Notes under the pieces: generated by a model
Database searches by the model: none
What the model was told of the DNA's origin: nothing
The model's input: the letters and a program-made list of their open reading frames with translations, nothing else
Source: DATARH01 sp963705325
GTDB lineage: Bacteria > Pseudomonadota > Alphaproteobacteria > ATCC43930 > CGMCC-115725
Length of the DNA: 64,000 nucleotides
Direction: 5' to 3'
Assembly: GCA_963705325.1 (NCBI GenBank)
Contig: OY970069.1
Coordinates: 1,860,001 to 1,924,000, forward strand
In this document: positions 43,393 through 55,000 of the stretch, piece after piece
Position numbering within the stretch: position 1 is the stretch's first letter
How the letters are laid out: every line of letters starts with the position of its first letter
Program-made: the position numbers and the translations under genes

Positions 43393-45114
43393 ATGGCTGT
43401 CGCTGAACCCACCAACGCCCCCAAGGAAAGCTTTGCCGCGCTGCTCGACGAGTCGATGGGCGTCTCCAACGGTCTCGAGGGAACCGTCGTCAAGGGCCGC
43501 GTGATTTCGATCGAGAACGATGCGGCGCTGATCGATGTCGGCCTCAAGTCGGAAGGGCGGGTGGCGCTCAAGGAATTTTCGGTGGGCGGACAGCCGCCCG
43601 ATATTCATGTCGGCGACACGGTCGAGGTTTTCCTCGAGCGGATGGAAGATAAAAACGGCGAGGCCGCGTTGTCGCGCGAGAAGGCGCGGCGCGAGGAGGC
43701 CTGGACCCAGCTCGAAAAGAACTTCCAGGCCGGCGAGCGCGTCACTGGCACGATCTTCGGCCGGGTGAAGGGCGGGTTCACGGTCGACCTGTCGGGCGCG
43801 GTCGCGTTCCTGCCGGGCAGCCAGGTCGACATCCGTCCGGTGCGCGACATCGCCCCGCTGCTTGGCTCGCCGCAGCCGTTCCAGATCCTCAAGATGGATC
43901 GCTCGCGCGGCAACATCGTCGTATCGCGCCGCGCCGTGCTCGAGGAGAGCCGCGCCGAGCAGCGCTCCGAACTGGTGGCGAGCCTCAAGGAGGGCCAAAT
44001 CCTCAACGGCGTCGTCAAGAACATCACCGACTATGGCGCCTTCGTCGATCTCGGCGGCGTCGATGGCTTGCTGCACGTTACCGATATCGCCTGGCGGCGG
44101 ATCAACCACCCGTCGGAGGCGCTGAATATCGGTCAGAACGTCCAGGTCCAGGTGATCCGCTTCAACCCCGAGACGCAGCGCATCTCGCTCGGCATGAAGC
44201 AGCTTGAGGCCGACCCGTGGGAAGGCGTCGAGTTCAAGTACCCGGCCGGCGCCAAGTTCAAGGGCCGTGTCACCAACATCACCGACTATGGCGCCTTCGT
44301 CGAATTGGAGCCGGGGGTCGAGGGGCTCGTCCATGTCTCGGAGATGAGCTGGACCAAGAAGAACGTCCACCCCGGCAAGATCGTCTCGACCAGCCAAGAG
44401 GTCGAGGTCATGGTGCTCGACGTCGACCCCTCCAAGCGGCGCATCAGCCTCGGCCTCAAGCAGACCCTGCCCAACCCGTGGGAGGCGTTCCTCGAAGAGC
44501 ACCCGGCTGGCAGTGAGCTCGAGGGCGAAGTTCGCAATACCACCGAGTTCGGCCTGTTCGTTGGCCTCCCCGGCGATATCGACGGCATGGTCCACCTCTC
44601 CGACATCGACTGGACCAAACCGGGCGAAGAGGCGATGCAGGACTATCGCAAGGGCCAGATGGTCAAGGTCAAAGTGCTCGACGTCGACGTGGAGAAGGAG
44701 CGCATCTCACTTGGCATCAAGCAGCTCCAAGCCGATCCGTTCGAGGCCGGCCTGTCCAAGGTCAAGAAGGGCGACGTCGTTACCGCGACGATCACCGGCT
44801 CGTCCGATACCGGGATCGACGTCGAGCTGCCCGACGGCATGCCGGGCTTTATCCGCAAATCCGAGCTATCGCGCGACCGCAGCGAGCAGCGGCCCGACCG
44901 TTTCGCGGTTGGCGAGCGGGTCGACGCCAAGATCACCCAGCTCGACAAGGCGACCCGCAAAGTGACGCTGTCGATCAAGGCGCGCGAGGTCGACGAGGAG
45001 AAGAAGGCGATGGCCGAGTTCGGCTCGTCCGACTCCGGCGCGAGCCTCGGCGACATCCTTGGCGCGGCGATACGCCGGCAGCGCGGCGAGGCCGATGCCG
45101 AAGAAAAGAGCTGA
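43393..45114 (+). CDS. rpsA: 30S ribosomal protein S1
   Basis: This 573-residue protein has six S1 OB-fold repeats (about residues 30-100, 117-180, 200-270, 285-357, 372-445 and 460-530). The strongest are NGVVKNITDYGAFVDLGGVDGLLHVTDIAW and the matching fourth repeat. It binds mRNA leaders at the 30S platform and is needed for most initiation. The ATG at 43393 follows GAGGATACCGA. The 124-base leader after cmk has GC-rich stems (about 43361-43380) that could serve S1 autoregulation, which is inference only. Confidence 0.97.
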   Translation: MAVAEPTNAPKESFAALLDESMGVSNGLEGTVVKGRVISIENDAALIDVGLKSEGRVALKEFSVGGQPPDIHVGDTVEVFLERMEDKNGEAALSREKARREEAWTQLEKNFQAGERVTGTIFGRVKGGFTVDLSGAVAFLPGSQVDIRPVRDIAPLLGSPQPFQILKMDRSRGNIVVSRRAVLEESRAEQRSELVASLKEGQILNGVVKNITDYGAFVDLGGVDGLLHVTDIAWRRINHPSEALNIGQNVQVQVIRFNPETQRISLGMKQLEADPWEGVEFKYPAGAKFKGRVTNITDYGAFVELEPGVEGLVHVSEMSWTKKNVHPGKIVSTSQEVEVMVLDVDPSKRRISLGLKQTLPNPWEAFLEEHPAGSELEGEVRNTTEFGLFVGLPGDIDGMVHLSDIDWTKPGEEAMQDYRKGQMVKVKVLDVDVEKERISLGIKQLQADPFEAGLSKVKKGDVVTATITGSSDTGIDVELPDGMPGFIRKSELSRDRSEQRPDRFAVGERVDAKITQLDKATRKVTLSIKAREVDEEKKAMAEFGSSDSGASLGDILGAAIRRQRGEADAEEKS

Positions 45115-45216
45115 TCCGGCCTTTATCCCAAGGAGTTGGCCTGGGCTTCGCTTGACGCTCACCCGCGCCTTTGGCACGGTAGCGGCACCGCGCCCCCCAG
45201 CGGAGCCCTGAGCACA

Positions 45217-45495
45217 ATGACAAAATCGGAGCTCATTCAGCGACTGGCGGAAAACAATCCGCATCTCTACCAGCGCGACGTCGAGATCATCGTCACCGCG
45301 ATCTTCGACGAGATCACCGCGGCCTTATCGCGCGGCGATCGGGTCGAGCTGCGTGGATTCGGGGCGTTCTCGGTCAAGCGGCGCGACGCCCGCGTCGGGC
45401 GCAACCCTCGCACCGGCGATAGCGTCAATGTCAGCGAGAAGCACATCCCGTTCTTCAAGACCGGCAAGCAGCTGCGCGACCGGCTGAACCATTAG
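45217..45495 (+). CDS. ihfB: Integration host factor, beta subunit
   Basis: This 92-residue HU/IHF-family DNA-bending protein begins MTKSELIQRLAENNP, with FDEITAALSRGDRVELRGFGAFSVKRRDARVGRNPRTGDSV, the DNA-contacting arm. It pairs with IhfA elsewhere. The ATG at 45217 is used; 27 in-frame codons upstream show no similarity. It follows rpsA, as in many Proteobacteria. Confidence 0.95.
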   Translation: MTKSELIQRLAENNPHLYQRDVEIIVTAIFDEITAALSRGDRVELRGFGAFSVKRRDARVGRNPRTGDSVNVSEKHIPFFKTGKQLRDRLNH

Positions 45496-45521
45496 GGCAG
45501 GCCGCACGTGTATCATAGTTA

Positions 45522-45619
45522 TCGCCCTTGGCCGGGCTTGACCCGGTCACCCACGTCTTAACTTCGCTGCCATTTCACAAACGAAGACGTGGCCCCCCCG
45601 GGACAAGCCGGGGGGAGAC
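45522..45619. repeat. Palindromic intergenic repeat element, copy 2
   Basis: The layout matches copy 1 at 3551-3642. The central arms CCACGTCTT (45551-45559) and AAGACGTGG (45584-45592) are identical. The left palindrome is CCGGGCTTGACCCGG (about 45532-45546). The right palindrome CCCCCCGGGACAAGCCGGGGGG (about 45594-45615) differs in sequence from copy 1's but keeps the stem-loop form. It sits between ihfB and lapA. Confidence 0.8.
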
Positions 45620-45672
45620 GCATTATTTTGATACGATTAGGAATGCGCGGGTGACCGCGGAATGAGGCTCGA

Positions 45673-45993
45673 ATGAAATTCCTATGGTGGATCGTGCTCG
45701 CGGTCGTCGCGGTGGTGCTGATCCTGTTCGCCATTTCCAATCGTGAGCATGTCACGCTCAGCGTCTGGCTGTTGCCGGGCGCCGCGATCGAGTTGCCGCT
45801 CTATCTGCTGGTGCTTGGATCGCTGCTCCTGGGTTTTGTCGCGGGTGAGCTGACCGGTTGGATCGGCGGCTGGCGCTGGCGGCGTGAGGCGCGGCGCAGC
45901 CGCGAGCGAATCGCCATGCTGGAGCGCGAGATCGAATCTGAGCGCGCGCAGCGGGCCGCCGGCCGCGCTCCACTCGCCGCGATTCCGCCATGA
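45673..45993 (+). CDS. lapA: LapA/DUF1049 family inner-membrane protein
   Basis: This 106-residue protein has two transmembrane helices (IVLAVVAVVLILFAISN and YLLVLGSLLLGFVAGELTGW) and a charged C-terminal coiled segment (RRSRERIAMLEREIESERAQR). It belongs to the lipopolysaccharide assembly protein A/DUF1049 family. The usual C-terminal partner LapB is not here. It overlaps trpF as ATGA. Confidence 0.85.
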   Translation: MKFLWWIVLAVVAVVLILFAISNREHVTLSVWLLPGAAIELPLYLLVLGSLLLGFVAGELTGWIGGWRWRREARRSRERIAMLEREIESERAQRAAGRAPLAAIPP

Positions 45994-46634
45994 GCGTTGC
46001 GGCGAAAATCTGCGGCCTGTCGAGCGAGGAGGCGGTCGAAGCGGCGGTCGCCGGCGGCGGCGCCTATGTCGGCTTCGTGTTCTATCCGCCGAGCCCGCGT
46101 TCGGTGACCCCGGCGCGGGCTGGGGAGTTGTGCGCCGGCGTGCCGGCAGGGGTGCTGCGTGTCGGGCTCTTCGTCGATGCCGACGACGCGTCGATCGAAG
46201 CCGTGCTCGGCGCCGCCCCGCTCGACGTCCTGCAGTTTCACGGCGGCGAGAGTCCGGAGCGGGTGGAGGATGCCAAGCGGCGCTTCCGCCGCAAGGTAAT
46301 GAAGGCGATTTCGGTCGCGAGCGCGGAGGATGTCGCGGTGGCCTCGCGCTATGAGGACGCCGCCGACATGCTGCTGTTCGACGCCAAGCCGCCGCGCCGC
46401 GCCGATGCGCTCCCGGGCGGCAACGGGCTCGTCTTCGATTGGCAGCTGATCGCAGGGCGCGAGTGGCGGCTGCCGTGGATGCTGTCGGGCGGTCTCACCG
46501 CGGAGTTGCTGCCCGAGGCCGTGCGGATTTCCGGCGCCAGGGCGGTCGACGTCTCGTCCGGTGTCGAGCGCCGCCCGGGCGACAAGGACCCCGACAAGAT
46601 CCGCGCTTTTCTTGAGGTCGCGCGCGGACTATAG
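45990..46634 (+). CDS. trpF: Phosphoribosylanthranilate isomerase
   Basis: This 214-residue beta/alpha barrel performs the Amadori rearrangement in tryptophan synthesis. It has KICGLSSEEAVEAAV (catalytic Cys8), GFVFYPPSPR, LQFHGGESP, the catalytic Asp in LLFDAKPP and the phosphate loops MLSGGL and VDVSSGVE. It starts within the lapA stop and is followed 7 bases later by trpB; trpC/trpD are not linked here. Confidence 0.95.
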   Translation: MSVAAKICGLSSEEAVEAAVAGGGAYVGFVFYPPSPRSVTPARAGELCAGVPAGVLRVGLFVDADDASIEAVLGAAPLDVLQFHGGESPERVEDAKRRFRRKVMKAISVASAEDVAVASRYEDAADMLLFDAKPPRRADALPGGNGLVFDWQLIAGREWRLPWMLSGGLTAELLPEAVRISGARAVDVSSGVERRPGDKDPDKIRAFLEVARGL

Positions 46635-46641
46635 GCAGGCC

Positions 46642-47849
<1,208 letters not shown>

Positions 47850-47853
<4 letters not shown>

Positions 47854-48674
47854 ATCGTATCGAAAAGCGCTTTGCCGCGCTCAAGGCCGAGGGACGGGCG
47901 GGGCTGGTCGCTTACCTCGTCGCGGGCGACCCGGATTTCGACACCTCGACGCGGCTGTTCGAAGGGGTAGCCGCCGCTGGTGCCGACCTCATAGAGATCG
48001 GCATGCCGTTCTCCGACCCGATGGCCGACGGCCCGTCGATTCAGGCCGCCGGCTTGCGCGCGCTCAACAACGGCATGACGCTGCGCAAGACGCTGGCGCT
48101 GGTGCGCCATCTGCGCGCCCGCGACGCCGACACGCCCTATGTGCTGATGGGCTACTACAACCCGATCTACCGCTACGGCGCCGAAGCCTTCGCCCGGGAC
48201 GCCGCCGCTGCCGGAGTGGACGGCCTCATCATCGTCGATCTGCCGCCCGAAGAAGAAGCGGAGCTTGCCGATCCGGCCGAGGGCGCCGGGCTCGACCTCG
48301 TTCGGCTGGCCACCCCGACCAGCGACGAGAAGCGCCTGCCGGTGATCGTCAAGCGAGCCAGCGGCTTCGTCTATTACGTCGCCATCGCCGGCATCACCGG
48401 CACCCGCTCGGCCGACGCCGCCAGCGTGCGCGCTGCGGTGGCCCGCATCCGCCGTTTCACGCCGCTTCCGGTCGCGGTCGGCTTCGGCATCAAGAACCCT
48501 GAGCAGGCTGCCGAGATCGCGCGCGCCGCCGACGCCGCGGCGGTCGGCACCGCGCTGGTCGACCGCCTGGCACAGAACCTAGACCCCGCAGGCAAGGCGA
48601 AACCCGGCCTCGTCGAGGCCGTGCTCGGCGACATCGCCGCGCTCGCCAAGGGTATTCGCAGCGCCCGGACATGA
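47850..48674 (+). CDS. trpA: Tryptophan synthase alpha chain
   Basis: This 274-residue barrel enzyme cleaves indole-3-glycerol phosphate to indole. Catalytic Glu49 and Asp60 are in EIGMPFSDPMADGP, at the same numbers as in the classical enzyme. LIIVDLPPEE, YYVAIAGITGTR and GFGIKNPEQA (phosphate loop) are intact. The GTG start at 47850 is inside the trpB stop; its own stop overlaps the next gene as ATGA. Confidence 0.96.
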
Positions 48675-49039
48675 TCGATCACGTCACCATCGGCGTCACC
48701 GATCTGGACCGGGCGCGCGCATTCTATGACCGCGCGCTAAAACCGCTCGGCATCGAGCGGCTTTACGCCGATGGCGACAATTATTCCGGCTATGGGGTTC
48801 GCCCGAAGGCCTTCTTCTGGATCGGGAGGCGGGATGAGGTGTTGACCGGCGCGCATATCGCCTTCGCCGCGCCCGACCGGGCGACGGTTGACGCCTTTTA
48901 CGAGGCGGCGCTTGCGGCAGGTGGGCGCGACAACGGCGTGCCGGGCCTGCGTCCGCAATACCAGGCCAACTACTACGGCGCCTTCGTGCTCGACCCCGAC
49001 GGCCATAATATCGAGGCCGTATGCTACGCCGTGCCCTGA
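48671..49039 (+). CDS. VOC-family glyoxalase-like protein
   Basis: This 122-residue single-module VOC protein has His4 in MIDHVTIGVTDLDRARAFYD and a Glu near the C-terminus in DPDGHNIEAVCY, the normal metal ligands. The substrate is unknown; lactoylglutathione lyase activity is not implied. It overlaps trpA by 4 bases and sits between trpA and accD, which are usually adjacent in Proteobacteria. Confidence 0.88.
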   Translation: MIDHVTIGVTDLDRARAFYDRALKPLGIERLYADGDNYSGYGVRPKAFFWIGRRDEVLTGAHIAFAAPDRATVDAFYEAALAAGGRDNGVPGLRPQYQANYYGAFVLDPDGHNIEAVCYAVP

Positions 49040-49174
49040 CAGCCGGAAATTCGCCGGATTGACGTGGTAGCGGGGGCGGAACGTATGGGTGAAATGAACG
49101 GTCGCGGATGACCAGTTTGCCTGTAGATTCCTCGCAAGTATCAGGAAAAATAGGAAAGGCGGTGCCCTAGGGCC

Positions 49175-50068
49175 ATGCCGAACTGGTTGTCGAATTTCGT
49201 CCTGCCGAAGATCCGCACCCTGGTGGGGCGGAAGGAGGTGCCGGACAATCTGTGGAAACAGTGTCCCGGCTGCGAGCAGACGCTGTTCCTGCGCGACCTC
49301 GCCGCCGATCTGATGGTGTGCCGGCATTGCGGCCACCACTTCCGCATCGGCAGCGGCGAGCGCTTCAAGATGCTGTTCGACGGCGCCGCATTCGAGACCG
49401 TCGAATTGCCCAAGACCCCGGTCGACCCGCTCAAGTTCCGCGACCGCAAGCGCTACACCGAACGGCTGCGCGAGGCGCACGCAACATCCGGCGCCGGCAG
49501 CGAGGCGGTCGCGGTCGCGCGCGGCCGCATCGGTGGCCTTCCGGCAGTGATTGCCGCGTTTGATTTCGCCTTCATGGGCGGGTCGATGGGAGTGGCGGTC
49601 GGCGAGGCGCTGGTCGCGGCGGCTCGGCTCGCGGTCGAGCAGCACGCCGCGCTGATCGTCATTCCGGCATCCGGCGGTGCGCGCATGCAGGAGGGCATCC
49701 TGTCGCTGATGCAGATGCCGCGCACGATCATCGCCGCCGACATGGTCAAGGAGGCGCGGCTGCCCTACATCGTCGTGCTGACCGACCCCACCACCGGCGG
49801 GGTCGCCGCCTCTTTCGCGGCGATCGGCGACATCATCGTCGCCGAGCCAGGCGCGGTTATCGGGTTCGCCGGCGCGCGGGTCATCGAGGAGACGATCCGC
49901 GAGAAGTTGCCCGAGGGGTTCCAGCGCGCCGAGTATTTGTACGAGCACGGCATGGTCGATATGGTGGTGAGGCGCGGCGATCTGCCGGCGACCCTGGGGC
50001 GCATCCTCAAGCTGCTGCTGCGCGAGCCGGCCCCGGCCCTGCCAGCGCTTCCGGCAAGTCCGGCGTGA
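49175..50068 (+). CDS. accD: Acetyl-CoA carboxylase carboxyltransferase subunit beta
   Basis: This 297-residue subunit transfers the carboxyl group from biotin to acetyl-CoA, together with AccA. The zinc ribbon Cys30, Cys33, Cys49, Cys52 (CPGC, CRHC) is followed by the crotonase-like core, with FMGGSMGVAVGE, SGGARMQEGILSLMQM and DPTTGGVAASFA. The 135-base gap before it is large enough for its own promoter. It overlaps folC as GTGA. Confidence 0.97.
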   Translation: MPNWLSNFVLPKIRTLVGRKEVPDNLWKQCPGCEQTLFLRDLAADLMVCRHCGHHFRIGSGERFKMLFDGAAFETVELPKTPVDPLKFRDRKRYTERLREAHATSGAGSEAVAVARGRIGGLPAVIAAFDFAFMGGSMGVAVGEALVAAARLAVEQHAALIVIPASGGARMQEGILSLMQMPRTIIAADMVKEARLPYIVVLTDPTTGGVAASFAAIGDIIVAEPGAVIGFAGARVIEETIREKLPEGFQRAEYLYEHGMVDMVVRRGDLPATLGRILKLLLREPAPALPALPASPA

Positions 50069-51354
50069 GCGCCACGTCCCCTACGGCGGAACGGGTGCTG
50101 ACTCGGCTCGGCCGGCTGCATCCGAAAAAGATCGATCTGTCCTTAGACCGCATCGAGCGGCTCCTGGCTCAGCTCGGCAATCCGCACGACAGACTTCCGC
50201 CGGTCATCCATGTCGCCGGCACCAAAGGTAAGGGCTCGACGGTTGCGACGATGCGCGCTTGCCTCGAGGCGGCCGGCTACCGCGTCCATGTCTACACATC
50301 GCCGCATCTGGTACGGTTCAACGAGCGCATCCGCATCGCTGGTAAGCTGATCGATGACATGGCGCTGATCGAAATTCTGGAAGAATGCGAACGCGCTAAC
50401 GAGGGTCGCGAAATCACCTTTTTTGAGATTACCAACGCCGCGGCATTCCTCGCCTTCGCGCGGACCCCCGCCGATATCGTGCTGCTGGAAGTTGGGGTCG
50501 GCGGGCGGCTCGACTCAACCAATGTGGTGCATCATCCGGCCGTCACCGCGATCACCCCGGTCTCGCTCGACCATCAGGCATTTCTCGGCGACACCATCGC
50601 TGCCATCGCCGGCGAGAAAGCGGGCATCCTCAAACCGGGCGTCACCGGCGTTATCGCCCCGCAAGTCGCGGACGCGGAGGCCGTTATTGCGGCGCGCGCG
50701 GCCGAAATCGGCGCGCCGCTCTATCGCGCCGGTCATGAATGGGGCTGCGAGCGCCTTGGCGACGCGATGCGCTATTTAGGCGAAAACTGGCGGCTGGATC
50801 TGCCGCTGCCATCGCTGCTCGGCGCGCACCAGGTGCTCAACGCCGGCACCGCGATCGCCTGCTTGGAAAAGCTCATCGGCTTCACCGTGACCCCTGGCGC
50901 GATCGCACACGGCCTGCGCCATATTGACTGGCCGGCGCGGCTGCAGCTGCTGCGCCACGGACCGCTGGTCGAGATGATGCCAGGCTGGGAACTCTGGCTC
51001 GACGGCGGGCATAACCCGGCGGCGGGCGAGGTGCTCGGCCCCGTCGTGGCGGGTTGGCGCGACCGCCCGCTGCATCTCGTCGTCGGCATGCTCAACACCA
51101 AGGATTCTGCCGGTTTCCTCGCACCGATGGCGCCGTTTGCACAGAGCCTCCGCGCAGTCACCATCCCGGGCGAGGAGAATGCACTGCCGGCGGAAGCGAT
51201 CGCCGCGGCGGCGAAATCGGTCGGCATCATCGCCGAGGAATCGCCCTCAGTCGCCGCGGCCCTTGCCGAGATCAAGTCCCATGGCAAAGCCGGGCGCGTG
51301 CTGATCTGCGGCTCGCTGCACTTCGCCGGGGTCATTCTGCGCGACAACGGGTGA
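50065..51354 (+). CDS. folC: Folylpolyglutamate / dihydrofolate synthase
   Basis: This 429-residue Mur-ligase-type enzyme has the P-loop AGTKGKGST (residues 51-59). It has YTSPHLVRFNERIRI, the Glu in EVGVGGRLDSTNVV and the C-terminal domain DGGHNPAAGEV. It adds glutamate to dihydropteroate and folates. The GTG start at 50065 lies within the accD stop, the usual accD-folC pairing. Confidence 0.95.
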   Translation: MSATSPTAERVLTRLGRLHPKKIDLSLDRIERLLAQLGNPHDRLPPVIHVAGTKGKGSTVATMRACLEAAGYRVHVYTSPHLVRFNERIRIAGKLIDDMALIEILEECERANEGREITFFEITNAAAFLAFARTPADIVLLEVGVGGRLDSTNVVHHPAVTAITPVSLDHQAFLGDTIAAIAGEKAGILKPGVTGVIAPQVADAEAVIAARAAEIGAPLYRAGHEWGCERLGDAMRYLGENWRLDLPLPSLLGAHQVLNAGTAIACLEKLIGFTVTPGAIAHGLRHIDWPARLQLLRHGPLVEMMPGWELWLDGGHNPAAGEVLGPVVAGWRDRPLHLVVGMLNTKDSAGFLAPMAPFAQSLRAVTIPGEENALPAEAIAAAAKSVGIIAEESPSVAAALAEIKSHGKAGRVLICGSLHFAGVILRDNG

Positions 51355-51384
51355 ACCAAACCCGGCCTGCAGCGTTTTGCAGGC

Positions 51385-51657
51385 ATGACATGGAAAACCC
51401 TGACCCTCACTTCCGCCGCCGTGGCGATCGTTGCGGTCTATGGGATCGCAAATGCAGCCTCGCCCGGCCTGCTCCACAACGCCGCGACGGTGATCGCCCC
51501 GGCGGCTGCGCTGGACATCGTCGATCAGCGTGAAGTCATCGCGCCGCCATCTGACGTCGATCCGGAGATGGCGATAACGCCGCCGATGACCGGCGCGCGG
51601 ATGCCTATCGTGATCCCGCCGGATGCGCCCAGCGGCAGGTTTGGGATCCAGCGTTAG
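51385..51657 (+). CDS. Small exported hypothetical protein
   Basis: This 90-residue protein has an N-terminal hydrophobic segment (LTSAAVAIVAVYGIANA, cleavage likely after ANA) and a Pro/Asp-rich mature part (IAPPSDVDPEMAITPPMTGARMPIVIPPD). No family is recognised. It is located between folC and the convergent trxA. Confidence 0.6.
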   Translation: MTWKTLTLTSAAVAIVAVYGIANAASPGLLHNAATVIAPAAALDIVDQREVIAPPSDVDPEMAITPPMTGARMPIVIPPDAPSGRFGIQR

Positions 51658-51681
51658 CTCGCCTGCGGTGGCGGGTCGGCC

Positions 51682-52002
51682 CTAAAGGACCGACTCGACC
51701 CACTCGTAGAGCTTGCTCTTTGGCAGGGCTCCGATCTTGGTCGCGGCGACCTGGCCGCCCTTGAACAGGATCATGGTCGGGATGCCGCGCACGCCGAACT
51801 TGCGCGGCGTCTGTGGGTTCTCGTCGATATTGACCTTGGCGACGGTGAGGCGCCCTTCCATGTCGGTGGCCAGGTCGTCGAGGAACGGCGCGACCATCTT
51901 GCACGGCCCGCACCATTCGGCCCAGAAATCGACCAGGACAGGCTCGCTCGAACCGAGCACCTCCGTGTCGAAGGTGCCATCGCTGACGGCGGTCGGCTTC
52001 AT
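51682..52002 (-). CDS. trxA: Thioredoxin
   Basis: This 106-residue thioredoxin has the active site WCGPC (Cys31, Cys34), buried Asp in VDFWAEW, cis-Pro in RGIPTMILF and a full-length fold. Cytosolic disulfide reductase. It lies immediately downstream of addA, on the same strand. Confidence 0.97.
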   Translation of the reverse strand: MKPTAVSDGTFDTEVLGSSEPVLVDFWAEWCGPCKMVAPFLDDLATDMEGRLTVAKVNIDENPQTPRKFGVRGIPTMILFKGGQVAATKIGALPKSKLYEWVESVL

Positions 52003-52057
52003 GGCGGTATCCTTTCAATCTCGTTGCGATGACATTAGGTGAGCCTCAAAAGCAACG

Positions 52058-55000
52058 TCAAGGCAGGTGCCTTGTCAGCAAATCGGGGCTGATCGGCATC
52101 AGGCGCGGGCCTACGGTCCACAAGATCGCACAGTTGATGGGGCGGTCCGGATAGATTCGCTGGAGGGCGGCCCGATAGATCGCCAGCTGCTGCAAATAGA
52201 TTGGTGCAACGTCCGAATCGCTTTCCGGCGGCGGCCGTACGGTCTTGTAATCGACGATCAAAACCTGGCTCTCGGTGGCGACCAGCCGGTCGATCTGGCC
52301 GGAGAGCGCGTGGCCGCCAATCAGCCCCACCACCGGCACTTCGGCTTGCGCATCCTCGCCCCAGAGCGGCCCGAATTCGGGAGCATCGAGCACAGCCATC
52401 GTCTCGCGGCGGATGTCGTCCTGCTCCGCCGTGCCGAGCGCATGCACCGGCAGCGCCAGAAAGCGGTGCGCCGCCGCTTCGCGCTGATCGCGGGGCAGAT
52501 CGGGAAGTGTCTGCAGCAGGCGATGTACCAGGAGGCCTCGCTTGAAGCGGTCGCGGCCGGCGTCGGTGAGCGGAGAGAGGGTTCCGGGCTCGCTGCTGCC
52601 CGGTTGCGAGGGTACCAGCGGCCGCGGCGGATCAGGCTCGTCGGGCGCCGGCCGGTCGAACCAGGACGGGACAGCCGCAAGCATGGGCATGGTGGGTCCC
52701 GCCCGGTCTCGGTCGTCCGGCGGCGCTGTCTGCGGCGCCGCCAATCGCAAGCCCTCGCCGGACCACCCGTCGCGTTCTCCGAGCAGTGTTTTCGTGTCAA
52801 ATGCGAAAGGTTGCGCCAATCCGGTCCAACCGGCCTCACAGAGCGTATGCCAGGTTGGCGCCTCGTTGACGGGCCGGTCGTTCTGCCAGCCGCAGAGATA
52901 GAGCCGGTCGCGCGCCCGGGTCAGCGCGACATAGAGCAGCCGCCGGTACTCCTGCAGCTCACGCTGGCGCAGCCTGCGTCGTTCGCCGTCGTAATGCCCG
53001 GTGCTGAATTCCTTGCGCGGACGCCACAGCGGCAGCGCGTCCGCGTCGGTCCACAGCATCGCGATCTGCGGGTCGGGAAGCTGCATCGTGTCGGGCAGGA
53101 AGACGATCGGCGCTTCCAGCCCCTTGGCGCCATGCACGGTCATGATGCGGACTTCGTTGCGCTGGCGCTCGGCGAAATCGCGCTTGACCTCGATCTCGCC
53201 GGCGACCAGCCAGTGCAGAAAGCCCTGCAGTGACGGCACATGCTCGCGCTCGTAGGCCAGCGCCAGGGCGAGGAACTCTTCGATCGGGTCCTCGGCGTCC
53301 AACCCCAGCCGTTCGAGCATCGCGTGCCGCCCGTGACGCGCGCCGAGAACATCGGCGTAGAGTTCGTAGGGCGGCGCGAAATCGGCGCGGCGCAGTAGGT
53401 CGGTCAGCATCTCGACCGAGCTGGCGAGCAGCTGGTCATCGCCGGTGCGGCGCCGTAGCCGGGTCCACAAGCGCTCGTTGCCGCGGTCGTAGGCAAGGGC
53501 GAAGAGCTGTTCCTCGGACACTGCGAAAAGCGGGCCCTTGAGAACCGCCGCCAGGTTCAGATCGTCCTCGGGCAGGAGTAGGAACTGGCCGAGCGCAATA
53601 AGGTCCTGGACCGCGAGCTGCTTGGCTAGATTCATTCGATCGGCGCCGGCGACTGGCACCTTCCGGTCCTTCAGCGCGCGCAGCAGGTCGCCGACGAATT
53701 CGTTGCGGCGGCGCACCAGCACCATAATGTCGCCCGGCCGGATCGGCCGGTCGCGCGACGCAAGGCGCTCGCCGGTTCTCAGCCAGTCATCGATGGTCGC
53801 GGCAATCGCGCGGGCGAGACGGGTGCGCGACTCGGGGACCCGCGTACCGGGGTCGTCGGCATCCCCGTCGGGCTCGGGCGAAACCGGGCAGGGCGGCCAT
53901 AATTCCACATGGCCCGCCTGGCCAAGCCGGGCGGCGACATGGCGGATCGCGGCGCCGTCAAGCGCCACACCCTCGGCGGCGGCCGGTGTGGCGAACGCGG
54001 CGTCGACGGCTTTTAGCAAAGGCTCGGCGGCGCGGAACGAGATATCGAGCGGGACGACTCGCCAGCTGCGCTGTGCTTCGTTGACCCGCGCCTCGAAATG
54101 CGCGCGCATCTCGGTGAAGGCGCGCGGGTCGGCGCGCTGGAAGCTGTAGATCGACTGTTTCGCGTCGCCGACTGCGAACACCGTGCGCGCCCGGCCGAGC
54201 GGGTCTTCACCGGCAAAGAACTCGGCGGCGAGGATCGCCACGATCTCCCATTGCTCGGGGTTGGTGTCCTGCGCTTCGTCGATCAGAATGTGGTCGAGCC
54301 CGCCGTCGAGCTTGAATAGCACCCACGGTGCGATCCCGGCGCGGCCCAGCAATTCGCGCGCCTTCAGCACGAGGTCGTCGTAATCGAGCTGCGCGTGAAG
54401 GCGCTTATGGGTCTCATAGGCTTGGAGCAACGCATCGCCGAGCCGGGCAATGGCTCCGGTGGCTTCGAGGATGACGACGCCGTTCTTGTCTTCCAGAAAG
54501 CGCTTAACGCGCTGGGCCTCGGCGCCAAGGATGCGGACAAGATCGACGGCCGATTGCTTAGCCAAATCCTTGGTGAAGAGCCGCTTTCGGATCTCCCCCT
54601 CGTTCGTGAGGAATGCCGCGAGGTAGGCGGGGAGCATTACCTCGCGCGCGGCTGGGTTGGCGCACCAGTCGGCGATGATCGCGCCGCGCTCGCGATCGGT
54701 CTTTTTCCCGCCCGCGAGTGCGGCGCAGACCTCGCGCAGCGGCGGCAGGTCGCCACCGGCGCAAAACGCGGCGATAAGACTATCGACGGTGGCGTTGGCC
54801 GGGACGCCCATTGCAGCGGCAAGGCGCGTCAGCATGGGTTTCTCGCCATCGGCCCAGGCTGCCGCGAGTTTGCCGCGCTCACGCGCCAGCGCCGCCATCA
54901 ACTCTGCGAAGCGCTCCTCGGCCAGATAGCGTGCGACCACGCCGAGCGCGTCGGCGAGGTCGGGACGCGTGTTGGCGCGCGCGGCGGCGATGATGCTCGC

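Noticed and set aside
49059..49089. Promoter upstream of accD (TTGACG with a TATG-like element)
   Set aside because: The -35 match is good but the -10 is poor at acceptable spacing, so it is not listed as a feature.
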